Assembly (NCBI RefSeq): GCF_000485595.1
Contig: NW_014577652.1
Location: 77,604-131,510 of the forward strand
DNA: 53,907 nt
DNA from: Priapulus caudatus
Lineage: Eukaryota > Priapulida > Priapulimorpha > Priapulimorphida > Priapulidae
Reading direction: 5' to 3'
The position numbers and the translations under genes were made by a program. The notes beneath the pieces were generated by a model. It searched no databases and had not been told where the DNA came from. It saw nothing but the letters and a program-made list of their open reading frames with translations. This document shows positions 34,335 to 45,059 of this stretch, in pieces (positions within the stretch are counted from its first letter, which is position 1; each line of letters begins with the position of its first letter).

Positions 34335-35940
34335 TCTCGCAATGTCCGGGGTGGTTGTTACACCCGTGAAAAACAAGACTCGCACAAGGTGTGATTACAT
34401 TTCGCGCTGCGGAATGCGTTTGTATTGCGGCTTGGTGTAGCCAAGAGTTGAATGGTCTGTCTGCCTACCTTATTCAATAGCTGGTTCCACTCGCTAATGC
34501 TTATGCATAACCCCACCGCACTTACTGCGATTAACGAGGTATACACGGCAATGCACACGGACACGCGCCCACACGTACGCGCACCTCACACACAGTGCAG
34601 CGCACGCACGCACGCACGCACGCACACACCACCACACACACAACAGACAGTCACGCGCCGCCCCCACCAGCACACCGACGACGCACACAGATTCAAATAC
34701 ATTTACATAACGCCAAGCCTCAACGACACATTAAGTTAATTAGTAACACAATCCGGACGAAATCCATTCGCGCAAACCGCGAACTCTTTATCAATTATTA
34801 CGGCATAGATTTTTTGGATGCAGCCAAAAACTATTAATTGACACGTCGAGAGCGCGGACCTGATGAGCAATTATTTCCTGTTATCATCGCTGGCCGCCAT
34901 CTTCCTCTGATTGCCTCTGTTGCTGTTTTACAACCGCCGTTAATGAAATTTCGGACGTTATTTGTTTCGTTGGCGTCGTGTGTACGCGGGGAGCTGAGTG
35001 ATGTAATCGGCTTCTAGCTTCCCCTGCTCTCCATCCCTTCGGTACGCTAGCACGCGGCGGTGTATTACACATGTAACGTAGTGAGTATGTATGTAGCCAT
35101 ATGGCCCGTAGTAGAGCGGAGCCGATAAACACAGAGGCGCCACCGTTTGGGAGGTAGACGAGCATATGCGATCCAGCGGCTGTGTCGCTTCACGGGATGA
35201 CTTAATAAACGTACCGGGAGATTGGTAATTTGCAATGTGGCCAAAACTTAAGATGCCAATACTCGTTATAGAATGAGCTTTCGGGCCGTGAGGAAGCGTG
35301 TACTGTAATGGTTATCAATAATAAATATTATATATATATATATATATATAATATCAGTATTTCGGCGTGTGTGCATTAATACTAAAAATCGTGTTTAATT
35401 AACGATCAACTATACTTCATTCTTTTGCAATGTGTATTGTAGAGGAGACTCTGGTTTACTCCGACTATTAGAATGGTAATTTCTCTGGCTTGAAAGCCAC
35501 TACGACAGCGCCATCCAGGACCGCCCGCACGCCGGTACACGCAGCGTTCCCTATGCGCCTCTCACGGAGACACTACTCAATCATCGCATGTGAAAATCTA
35601 CGGCGTGTGAGTAAAATATGGTTGATAAAAAACTTGAAAGGGACGGTTGCTTTATAGTGTACGTGTACGACACGGCGACGCAGTCAAATGCAACCCTCTG
35701 ATTACCGGCGCGCATTAAAGACACGGCTACGCGACGGACGCAACATCCACACACAACATCACACAACTCAAGTCGACGAGCACATCAAAACGACGTAATC
35801 TACCGAACATCCTGATCTCAGGATGCTCGCATTACATATGGCCCCGCAGTCAGCGTAGGCACATACGACACATCTTGACGCGTCCTATATAACCGCACGC
35901 AGGCACGCTGACGCACACACACACGCACGGCACACAGCAC
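34335..35940. repeat. Segmental duplication 2, copy A
   Basis: The sequence is repeated in the same orientation at about 46827-48330, starting with ACACCCGTGAAAAACAA and continuing through a CA/ACGC tract, a block ending GGCCGCCATCTTCC, and a block with CCGCAGTCA. It begins within about 10 bp of the right TIR of the 33.4-kb transposon. The copies differ by many small indels and some substitutions. A conserved hairpin TTTTTTGG-ATGCAG-CCAAAAA sits in both. I found no credible gene in it. Confidence 0.9.
34570..34690. repeat. (ACGC)n / (CA)n microsatellite
   Basis: A CA/ACGC tract inside duplication 2, copy A. Confidence 0.88.
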
Positions 35941-37114
35941 TTCACGTCACACCCTACTGTATAACACACACAGTCCATGTCGTATACTTTTGTTATGAGC
36001 AGTGTGCATCTCGGACACTCACCACGCGACCGGGCGCGAGTATGCACACACGCAGCCCATAAGCGTGTCATGCACAATCATCGCATGGCATACATCGCAG
36101 TGCGTTAGTCACACACGGAAGGCACACACGCACGGTACGCTACGCACGCACCGGTTTACGCACCTCACACACTGTATGCAACCCACCACGAGCAATCTAC
36201 TGCACGATACATAATGGCCTGGGACGCACTGCATGCATATCAGATGATATGGATACAGAGAAGCGTGCCCGAACGAGATGATCCAAGTCGCAAGGCATGA
36301 CCGCGCAGTCCGCGGGCAAGGCGCCTACGCGCCGCATATTGGGACTCGCTACGACAGTATGGCAGCGCTGGCCACTATGGATCCGTGCGCCGATCAATGA
36401 ATGGGGCGCTGGACGGAATCCCATAGCCTGCCAGCGGAACAGTCGCCAATTTTAGTGCGGGGAACACAGAGGGTGCATTATGGAACGTCAAACAGTGATT
36501 GATTGTTATAAAAAACTGTAAACCAGAGTTAACTTGTTCGTAGAACGAGCTGGCTGATTACACGCGACATCAAGAAAGGATGTCGAAATTCTTGACATTC
36601 GCCGAACCTTGCCAGATAATGGAAACGCGCTGTCAGAATCACGAAAACAGCTACCGCGCGCTCTTTCGCCGCAGCCCGAACGCTGCCAACGTTTTATGCA
36701 AACGTTCAATGGCGAGGCATGTACAGGAGTTGGAAACAGTGCGCCAGCCTGCGCGGCTATAGCAATAGAACTGGCACTCTACTCGCAACCTCTCGGCTAT
36801 AGCTTAGAATCACTCAATGGCTAGGAATCGAGGTGGGAGCCGGAGTCCATAGTATATATAATAGCCTTATGCACCTACGCAACCTTCATGAAAGCAGACG
36901 ATACGGCTATACTAGAAAACAATTTAACAACATATTCGTAAAAAGTAAATAGGGATTTCGTATTTAGTATAGAGCATTTATTATTTTATTGAAACGCATT
37001 CAGAGTGTCCTGTGTCTACAGTAATTATCCTAGGGGATTATTCTACCCTTAGCAAGGAGCGTTTCTTGGCAAGTCGCTATAGAGTCTAGGATAGTACTAT
37101 TGTGCCTTTCAATT
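35941..37114. other. No gene seen
   Basis: About 1.2 kb with short CA/ACGC patches up to 36170 and then GC-moderate unique sequence. The 60-75-codon ORFs overlap on both strands with no splice support. Confidence 0.5.
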
Positions 37115-37222
37115 GATAGAGAACATGGCTCCCAATATTATATGGGCCCAATTGATTATGGGCGATGGGCAATAAAAACAATGTCATTATACATCATATA
37201 AAATATAATATTAATATCAAGT
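37115..37222. repeat. MITE-like fragment, family 2 (copy 1)
   Basis: Starts GATAGAGAACATGGCTCCCA and contains CAATAAAAACAATGTCATTA and an AT-rich stretch. The reverse complement of the right arm of the element at 41783-41963 matches it, with about 30 extra bases inserted. Confidence 0.65.
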
Positions 37223-37279
37223 CATAACTAGAGTTAGGTTCATGGTAGGGTTTCGTCGAATTATTAGTAAGTTAAGTAC

Positions 37280-37420
37280 TAGTAACAGAGTATACTTAAT
37301 TTCTAATTACTATTAGCTCCTTGCTCGGTCCTGGTAGTTATAGTATACTACTTTAGTACTAGTAGTGCCTGGTAACTGTTATAGTACTACTACTGACTAG
37401 TAACTAGTAGTGAGTAGCTT
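37280..37420. repeat. TAGTACTAGTAACT minisatellite
   Basis: Degenerate repeats of TAGTACTAGTAACT and GGTAACTGTTATAGTACTAC. Confidence 0.7.
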
Positions 37421-38195
37421 TAGTAGTAATTATTGTAACATATTTTTGTAATGTAGCTAAATAGCAATATTCGTAGCGCGTAGCGTGTGGAATGTAATAC
37501 CAGTCTATATGCTTGCCGCTAGTGGCCCTCCAGTCTAAACAAACCTGTGCAATCAGTGTGTGCTGTACGTGCGGGCTTGATCTTGCTGCTAGTGGCTCGG
37601 GATAATATGCAAAAACCGGCAAACGCGGCTAGATAGGAGCATGTGCGAGCGCGGTCAAAGAGGGTTTCATAAAAAGGAGACAGGAACGATGGCTACGATA
37701 ATGAAAACGCGACGTCACGATTCGGAGTTAGACTGGTACGGACGTTAATTCGGGCAAAGTCTGTTTCGCTACACTTAAAGTTATGTTAGTGGAGCGTCGT
37801 GAACTCTGGACCGGGGGGCCCAGTCTCTAGGGAAACTTTCTTGTGGCGAAATGGCCTCGAAGAGAGCCTCGTGCTGCGCGATCTTTATGCGGCCGCGTAT
37901 TGTACTGCAGAATAACTTCAGGGCGTTAAATTAAATAAAATTAGAAATTCGCCTTTTTTATAGAAAAAAACAAACGCCGCAAACCCAACAAAGTACGAAT
38001 TACGACCATTGGATTTATTCTCGCACTACGTGCAGAGTCGAAATGGGCTATCTGGCACAGCAGAAACTGCCTCAATTGACCTGATTACTACGGCTTTATC
38101 CTATTACCCAGAAGGGCTTTCGTGGAAAGTATTCTAAATAAGGGCAAGCGATTAAGTCATTGTGTCACCGCTGCCGCGGCGTTATGCGCAGCTTC
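37421..38195. other. No gene seen
   Basis: Unique sequence of about 0.8 kb with no convincing exon, promoter or RNA gene. Confidence 0.5.
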
Positions 38196-38281
38196 CCGCG
38201 TATATCAGGCTTGCAGACTGTTCAAGAGTGCATAATAGAACGATTATTCTCTATTATGGACTCTTGAGTTGCATATACGCT
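38196..38281. repeat. Foldback element, family 1 (copy 2)
   Basis: Core hairpin 38223-38266: CAAGAGTGCATAATAGA pairs with TCTATTATGGACTCTTG with one mismatch and a short loop. The outer ends GCGTATAT (38196) and ATATACGC (38274-38281) are also inverted. The core shares TCAAGAG and CATAATAGA with the foldback at 33021. Confidence 0.7.
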
Positions 38282-38294
38282 TGGAATTACACGG

Positions 38295-38580
38295 ACAGAC
38301 GCACGCTACGCAGCACGCACGCACGCAACGCACGCACGCACACCGCATGCACACACGCATGATACACAGCGCACGCATATACACGACATCACACACGCTG
38401 AATACACGGACGAGACGCCCACGCACGCACGCTTAGCACGCACGCCACGCACACCGCCATGATGCCACACGCCATGCATACACGCCCACGATACACGCAC
38501 GGCATGCACGAATGACACACGCTTTGAATACACGCGACGGCGACCACACACGGAAGCCGGCCACGCTGGCGCAGCACGGA
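38295..38580. repeat. (ACGC)n / CATGCA degenerate microsatellite
   Basis: ACGC, CACGCATG and CACACGC words, indel-rich. Confidence 0.88.
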
Positions 38581-38679
38581 CGCACATGCCGGAAATAATA
38601 GCTGTTAAATTCATTGTAAATAGCTCATTCTCGCTAAGTCCTTTTTTTAGCATTCGTATAACCGTATTTCACCGCACAT

Positions 38680-39047
38680 TTCACTCTCTCTCTTCTACTC
38701 ATCTTTCTCTCTCTCTCTCCTCCTCTCGTCTCTCTCTTCTCTCCTCCTCTCTCTATCTTCTCTCCTCTCCTCTCTCTTCTCTCATCCTCTTTTCCTCTCT
38801 CTCTTCTCTCTTTCTCTCTCTCTTCTCTCTCTCATCTCTCTCTTCTTTCTCTTCTCTCTCTTCTCTCTCTCTCACCTTCTGTCTCTCTCTCTCTCTCACC
38901 TTCTGTCTCTCTCTTCTCTTCTCACCTTTCTGTCTCTCTCTCTCTCCCCCCCTCCTCCTCTCATTCTTCAACCCTCTGCTCTCTCGTCAGTGCTCTTCCC
39001 CTCTCTCTCATCTCTCATCTGTCTCTCTCCTCTCCCTCCTTCTCTCA

Positions 39048-39086
<39 letters not shown>

Positions 39087-39385
39087 CTCTCACGCTCTCT
39101 CGCTCCGTCTCTCTCCCTCTCTCGTTCTCTTTTGCTCTCTCGCTCCGTCTCTCCCATTCTCTCTCTCTCTCGCTCTTTCTCCGTCTCTCGCTCTCATTTC
39201 ATCTCTCGCTCGCCTTCTCCCCCTTCCTATTTCCCCCTTCTCTCTCTCTCCTTCTCTCTCTCTCTCTCTCTCGCTCCCTCTCCCACTCTTTCTCCTTTTA
39301 TCTTGCTCGCTCCCTTTCCCTCTCCCTATCTCCCCTCCCCTCTTTTTCTCCCCCTCTCTCTCGCACTCCCTCTCCTACAGCATCC
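38680..39385. repeat. (CT)n microsatellite, 0.7 kb
   Basis: CTCTCT and TCTCC with CGCTC interruptions. The 282-codon plus ORF is Ser/Leu low complexity. Confidence 0.97.
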
Positions 39386-40335
39386 CATTACTCAGCTCTC
39401 CGTTTCTTTTACGTTCTGTCCGCCAATAAAGTAAAAAACATTTGCATCAGAATGATAGAAATTGCGTGAAATTATTACTAGTCCTGCCGGGGAATCTGTC
39501 GCGTCACGTTGGCACTGTCGACGTCACGTCGCCACGCTCGAGCGGCGTGTGTGGACGTGATGACAACTGGTGCGCGGTTTTTGTTTGATCTTCTGGGAAG
39601 CATCTCTCGAGATAAACGAACACATTCGTGCAAATGTATGTATTCGTAAATGTATATATTCGTGTGAAATATTGCGGGTAATCGCGCGCTACGTGAAGCT
39701 AGTGTAATGCCAGCTTTCATACACGATCATGGCGGCCATGTTTAAACGATCTCGGCATTCTAGCTCATCATTAAGCAGTTAACAAGCTCATAATTAAAAA
39801 CATAATTAACGAGCTCAGACAATTACAATAATCGTCTAATGAATAAAAAATCCATAAATAAAACACGTATAAAATTAAAAAAACACAACAACCAGCACCA
39901 TTCGTTCCAAAATCATGCTAGGCGCGCATGCGTGGAGTGTACACGATGGCACGGATAACAGAATTTGTTAGATTACTTAGGCATCTAAGCGAGTTATTCA
40001 GTCATTTACTGGCGGTAAATGCGCGTTGATATGTAAATGACGGTGATTTCCGCAAGAATTACCGACTATGACGAGAAACAAATAAGCCGTTGATATTACA
40101 CACGCTATTGATTCTCTCGTGGATGAACACGCGTGGTCTATGACATGCCACCTCCTCCATGCACCCATCGTACGTGAATGGTGAACATAACTCGTGCGGC
40201 TGCCGCGCCGTGGCGCCAGCATCGCTCGCTCTCCGGTTGTGCGGAGCAGGACCGACCCCACGTGACCTTCAAGCATAACGTCGTTATCCCGCGCGCGGAA
40301 AAATCAGGCGGAAAAAATTACATCACAATCGAGTC
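39386..40335. other. No gene called
   Basis: Unique sequence that includes an A-rich stretch (39790-39890). A minus-strand ORF (39998-40276) has no splice support. Confidence 0.5.
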
Positions 40336-40506
40336 GCTAAGAGATGGTGTGAGATGAGGCATTTTTTGCGACGATGCATTTTGTCGCCTGCCGTCGCCGT
40401 CGCCCGCGGCGGTTTCTGACGGAAACCTCGTAGAATATATAGAGACACCGCTGATGATGGAACCGGTGGCCGCCGGGCACGCCATCTGACGGAATATGAT
40501 CTCAGC
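40336..40506 (-). CDS. Candidate terminal exon, product unknown
   Basis: On the minus strand, after a possible acceptor CGTGCAATCAG, a frame of normal composition runs about 56 residues to a TAA stop. It includes FAEIIFRQMACPAATGS and ends MPHLTPSLSDSIVM. Ser/Gly/Asp-rich sequence in the middle (AAGDGDGRRQNASSQ) looks like real coding sequence. I do not recognise the product. There is no polyadenylation signal close by, so the call is weak. Confidence 0.33.
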
Positions 40507-40555
40507 AAACCTGATTGCACGCGTGTAGATTGCGAGCAATAGTGAGTAACTGTTT

Positions 40556-40600
40556 CGGGGGAAGGCGGGGAAGGGAGGGGAAGGGAGGGGAAGGGAGATG
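40556..40600. repeat. GGGGAAGGGA repeat
   Basis: Four copies of GGGGAAGGGA. Confidence 0.85.
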
Positions 40601-40604
40601 CGAC

Positions 40605-41065
40605 AACTTTGTAGCTAAGCAGCCGACAACGTTGTAGCTAGGCAGCGCGACAACACATTGTAGCTAGGCAGCCGACAATCTTGTTAAGCCTAAAGCACCG
40701 ACAATTGTAGGCGAGCAGCCGACAAACTTTGTGCCAGCAGCCAAACAAACTTGTAGCTAGCAGCCGACAACTTTAGGGCAGCAGCCCGACAACTTGTACT
40801 AGCAGCCGACAACATTGTAGCTAGCAGCAGACAACATTGTAGCTAAGGGCAGCTTGATCAACTTGTAGCTAAGGCAGCAGACAACTTGTAAGCAGCACTC
40901 GACCAACTTGTAGCTAGCACCGACAACATTGTAGCTAGACAGGCAGACAACTTTACTAGAAGTGCGAGAACTTTAGCTAGCAGCAGGACTAACTTGTAGC
41001 TAGCTCAGCCGACAACTGTAAGCTAGGCAGCCCGATAACTTGTAAGCTATCAGCCGATAACCTGT
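40605..41065. repeat. ~21-bp minisatellite
   Basis: About 20 degenerate copies of CCGACAACTTTGTAGCTAGGCAG (20-24 bp), with indels in most copies. Confidence 0.9.
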
Positions 41066-41164
41066 CGCGACGAATTTATGAGTTTTTATTGACATCCGTT
41101 TTCTTTCCTTTTTACCCACGCAAGTTCCATTTTCTTCTCCGCCCGCGCACATCCTGAGGCAGAA

Positions 41165-41405
41165 TTTGTCTCCCCCTCCTCCACTCCCCCGCCCTCCCCC
41201 TCCTCCCTGCCCCACACCTCTCCTCCTCCTCCCTCACCTCGCCCGTTCCCCCTCCTCCCTCCCCGCCCTTCCCCCTCCTCCTCTCCCCGCCCCTCTCAAA
41301 CCTCCTTCCTTCCTAATTCGTCTCTCTCTCTAACCTCCCTTTCCGAAGCCGAAAACCGTCTTCTCCGGCCCCTCCACTCCGCTCCCCCTCCGTCCCCGCC
41401 GCCTT
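41165..41405. repeat. Pyrimidine-rich (CCTCC)n tract
   Basis: C/T-rich sequence built from CCCTCCTCC and CCCCGCCC words running into the 25-bp gap. Confidence 0.85.
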
Positions 41406-41430
41406 NNNNNNNNNNNNNNNNNNNNNNNNN
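41406..41430. other. Assembly gap (25 N)
   Basis: A fixed-size N run. Its true length is probably unknown. Confidence 0.99.
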
Positions 41431-41499
41431 GGTCGCCCAGATTCGAAATAAACGGCCTTGGAAATAAATTTCACGATTTGAGAGTTTAGATGAGCAAGA

Positions 41500-41587
41500 A
41501 ACCCTAACCCTAACCCTAAGCTAACCCTAGACCATCACCCTAAACGCGTAACCCTAAACCCTTAATTCCTAACCCCTAACCCTAAGC
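41500..41587 (-). repeat. Interstitial telomeric block (CCCTAA)n
   Basis: Three exact CCCTAA units followed by variants such as GCTAACCCTAG, CACCCTAA and AACCCCTAACCC. It sits 70 bp from the 25-N gap. More CCCTA-like words occur at 41830-41875. Confidence 0.85.
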
Positions 41588-41782
41588 AAAAAAGGGGCTT
41601 GAACGACCGACGGCTGGCGTACCTCCAGCCACTGCGTACTATCTAACTAATAGTAATAGTAATGTATCGTGATGTAACATGGATAAACATAGCTCTAGAA
41701 CTATGAGCGGAGCGGGAGGGCTATAGCCTAGTTTGAAAGTAGTTCTAGAGCTAGGATATAATAACAGTGATTTCGGCCCAAT

Positions 41783-41963
41783 GATAGAGAACATGGGTCC
41801 CAATAAAACCAATGTTGCCGCTACCCTAATTTCATAACCCAACCCTATCCTACCCTAACCATAACCCTACCTATTATATTGATATTTAATAATATATTAA
41901 TATTATATTTATATTTGATGTAAACGACATTGTTTTATTGGGGACCCATATGTTTCTCTATCT
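41783..41963. mobile_element. MITE, family 2 (copy 2), ~35-bp TIRs
   Basis: The left arm GATAGAGAACATGGGTCCCA (continuing AATAAAACCAATGTT) is inverted at 41927-41963. The core is AT-rich with CCCTAAC-like words. A related single arm lies at 37115-37222. No target duplication could be fixed. Confidence 0.75.
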
Positions 41964-41971
41964 TGAACCTA

Positions 41972-42108
41972 GTCGAGATTTCCTCTGACCAATTACCCAC
42001 ACCGCGATTTTTGGCTTGGTTTTGGTGTGGTTAGGTCCACAACCTAACCCCACACCCAAAACCACCAAAATCGTCCGTGTGGGGTATTGCGTGTCAGAGA
42101 ATCTCGGA
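41972..42108. repeat. Long imperfect palindrome (foldback)
   Basis: Two arms of about 65 bp meet near 42040: GGTTTTGGTGTGGTTAGGT on the left pairs with ACCTAACCCCACACCCAAAA on the right. The outer parts (GAGATTTCCTCTGACC against GTGTCAGAGAATCTC) pair as well. It directly follows the MITE at 41783-41963. Confidence 0.8.
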
Positions 42109-42169
42109 CTGACCGTTGAACGTGATATTCTACATGTCAATAATACAGTAGGCCTACTACTAGCCTCTA

Positions 42170-42171
<2 letters not shown>

Positions 42172-42210
<39 letters not shown>
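42172..42210. repeat. Homopolymer T run
   Basis: A run of 39 T, followed 20 bp later by a long C run. Confidence 0.97.
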
Positions 42211-42230
42211 CCTTATACCCGCGGATCACC

Positions 42231-42232
42231 CG

Positions 42233-42270
<38 letters not shown>
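42231..42270. repeat. Homopolymer C run
   Basis: A run of about 38-40 C (42233-42270). Its length is unlikely to be reliable. Confidence 0.97.
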
Positions 42271-42429
42271 TTGCCTGCGGCAGCATCCGCGGATAATACT
42301 AAAACAACCTAAAACTACCTGGGTTAACAATTAACCAATGACCTTTATCTAATTCATTTTATTATGGAAGCTTCTGCACACACAACACATCTGATGTTTA
42401 AACATAGATGGCCGGCGGCGCCGAAACGC

Positions 42430-42494
42430 CAGCCAATCAGCGGCCGCGTATGCAAATTAATGCCACTATCTGAGTGGGAATAAAAAATCACGCG
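42430..42494 (+). promoter_or_regulatory. CCAAT / octamer / TATA-like block, copy 1
   Basis: In order: CAGCCAATCAGCG (CCAAT box), ATGCAAAT (octamer), ATCTGAGTGGGAATAAAAA (TATA-like). It is repeated with two 1-bp indels at 53303-53365. The combination resembles animal pol II promoters with NF-Y and POU sites, such as histone H2B promoters, but no histone gene follows. It may be the promoter or terminus of a repeat element. The plus-strand pseudogene at 43.7 kb lies downstream. Confidence 0.5.
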
Positions 42495-43740
42495 TCCGGC
42501 GGCCACCAGGGATTGCTGTGGTCGTACACAAAAAAAGCTTGGATGAGGGACGTACTCCGGAAGGACTGGCTGCAGTCGGTTATTCCTGCCCAACGCAGGA
42601 AAGCGGATCTCCTGCTGTTTTGGATGGTCACACAGCCACGTCACTCTGACTCTCTTTACCCTACGATTTACTACTACTACTAGTAGTGCAGCAGATAGCC
42701 AAACCAATGTTCATCTTTTCATAATAGCACCAAATTGGTACACATGTTGACTAATGTATTCTTGAACAATTCTAGATATGGAGCCACTCGAGATTTGTGC
42801 TTGAGTCAGCTTTTGGAGCCATTTTCCAAAATGGCCACCATTCTACTTAACCACATGGAATATTTTTATTCTTACCGCCATTTTTATTCTCTTTGCAGGT
42901 TTCTTAGAGGTGATAAATACTCCATGTGACTGTGCAATGACAAATTGAAAACAATACACATGTCAATTGTTTTGATTTATTATATTTCCACCAGTTGTTT
43001 TGGAAAGAAATCGTCATTTGTATGGGAAAATGATTTTCGTCACAAGATCGGGAAGTTTCAGAATTTATTTTGTATTGGTGTGGTAGTGATGGGAAGTGGT
43101 GTATAATTGGTGAATAGTGGTGTAGTGGTAATTGTATTCATTGTACGGTACAAGGGTGTTTGTGGTCTTTCAGAATATAGAATGGATCATCATCAGTGAG
43201 AGGAGTCAACCACGGATTGGAGTGACCATGTATTAACAAGTTGCCAACTAGTGCATCCCCTTACATGGACCGTGCGTCTGTTGGCCCCGTCCAACACAAA
43301 CTGTGGAACTGTGGCCATTATGCCAGGGAGGATACAGCGAGTCCCATTGTTTGCCCAACAAATTTCAAACGCCCAAACATAGGGCCGTGCGTTACAGACA
43401 CTGGCGCGGAATCTGATGCAGTCTTGGAGAACCTGGCCTTATTGAGTGGTTAGGACCATCAGTGATTCTTCCGGGCAGCGACAGCGACAAAGGTGATTTG
43501 TCTTGAAAACCACGTATGTGCCGGTGGCGAAATCAATTTCCATTAACGTGCGCTTGATAGTACTTGATGAGGAGAGGCACCGAGTCACATTGGTTGCCCC
43601 GACAAAGCTGTATATCATAACGATGCATGCTTCGATTTTAATACTACAAAGTTGCAAAGAGCCAGAAAGGCCAGCAGCGAGGCAGCTTCATCTGGTGTAC
43701 GCAATACCACGCCGAGGAATAGCGCCCAGCAGGTCACGCA
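42495..43740. other. Probable remnant of the same element as the 43.7-kb pseudogene
   Basis: Several short plus-strand frames, none complete. One (43241-43453) contains NCGHYAREDTASPIVC and then VTDTGAESDAV, reminiscent of a zinc knuckle followed by a retropepsin DTGA motif, but too little is left to be sure. A second plus frame (43503-43814) and an opposing minus frame overlap and cannot both be real. Confidence 0.35.
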
Positions 43741-45059
43741 GTGCAGAATCAAGTATTAGTCAACCCTCATCGCTTCTTTCTGCGGAATGTCCTGGTGTGG
43801 GACACCTTACATGAAACACCACCTTCAAAATGTCAGTGTGTGCGTAGTGTTGCAACACAAAATTTGGAGACCACGAACTGCTGCACGGCCCTCAGCTATG
43901 GATGGTATGCGGGCAACTTGATGCCAAGTTCATTTCCAAGTGTTTATGGTCTCTCTACAATTCGCGCAATCTTGTCAATGGTGAACATGAAAGTGTGCGT
44001 CTCCGGAATTGTCGCTGGCAGGAACTTGCCCTTTACATTTGAAGATGCTCAACTGAAAGGAGGACCACATCTCCTGTATTCAGACCTTATTCAGAAATTG
44101 ATGACCATCCTCTCCAAGGATTTCGAATACTGGTGCCATGGAGAAAAAGAAGCTCTTCCCAGTTTTTATATGGGCAACAGTCGCTGGTCTGGAGGCTCTC
44201 CATTCCTAATTCTTACGTCGCGATCTTGAGAGGCAGATTTCTGCATTGTACATTGATGCTCTAACTGAAGATAGATCCCCGATGGTTCTTTGCGCTGGCC
44301 ATATAAACTATGGCCCGGTGATACCGGTCATCCTGCGTGAACATGGCCAGAACTTCCACAACAGCACCACCAGATATCTACAATGAATGTGTCAAGGAGG
44401 CCACTGCACAGCTGCAAAGACAGAGGGCATTCTCAGCAATTTCTCTTGACCAAGGCGCATGAACATGGAATCTAATGGCCCGTGTCAAGGGTGACCGGAG
44501 GTTGCTGTTGGCCTTACAGGGGACCAATTCCCCCAGGTGCTCTGAGGTGCTGGATGGGTCGCAGGACCAGAGGTTGGCCAGAGTGGATCATGGAGTTTGA
44601 GTAGGCCGCAACATGTATCCAATGCCAATGAGGAGGACACATCAACATGAAAACACACCGCAACTGTTGCACAGAAGAGTAATTTACCAAAGAGCAATCA
44701 CTTGATGGCTGTCCATTGAAGAGCTGGGGAATCCCTTCGAGGATAGTCCATCATTTTGCTGGGCTCCTACACACCAAGGAGATTGGCCGATCCGTAGCAA
44801 CTGATGAAACAGCTTACGCACTGCCTAAGCAGCATTTGGCCAAGAACAGTTTCCAGCATACTCAAAATGATTGCCTCTAGGACAGAACCAAGACTATTGA
44901 CGAACCATAAAGAGGAACAAGCCCCTCTTCGGGAACACACAGAAGCACAAAAGCGCACACGAGGACAAAGAGGCATCTGTTGAAGAATAATATGGGCACT
45001 TATTTGGCAAGGCTGCCGCCATCTTTGTCTCGTTAAGTATGAAAGCGAATGGACTGGCG
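43741..45059 (+). pseudogene. Frameshifted pseudogene of a repetitive invertebrate protein family
   Basis: Pieces of one protein appear in order in changing frames. An open part (43741-44229) includes LYSDLIQKLMTILSKDFEYW. Then come ATVAGLEAL, FLRRDLERQISALYIDAL, and HINYGPVIPVILRE. After an internal stop come FSAISLDQG, a broken segment aligning with a VKG-GG-GLTE-RRWM-GPE pattern, ELGNPFED, HTKEI, and KRNKPLF. I recall this order of motifs from uncharacterised proteins that occur in many copies in cnidarian, mollusc, sponge and echinoderm genomes. I know no formal family name. At least two in-frame stops and four or more frame changes show it is dead (or badly mis-sequenced). Part of the upstream region may belong to it too. 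Confidence 0.6.

Noticed and set aside
42430-42494. Histone H2B-type promoter
   Set aside because: CCAAT, octamer and TATA-like boxes are present, but no histone coding sequence follows either copy.
43241-43453. Zinc-knuckle-like and DTGA motifs suggesting a retroviral-type gag-pro
   Set aside because: The Cys/His spacing is incomplete and only one DTGA-like word is left. No reverse transcriptase or integrase is nearby, so a retroelement cannot be claimed.
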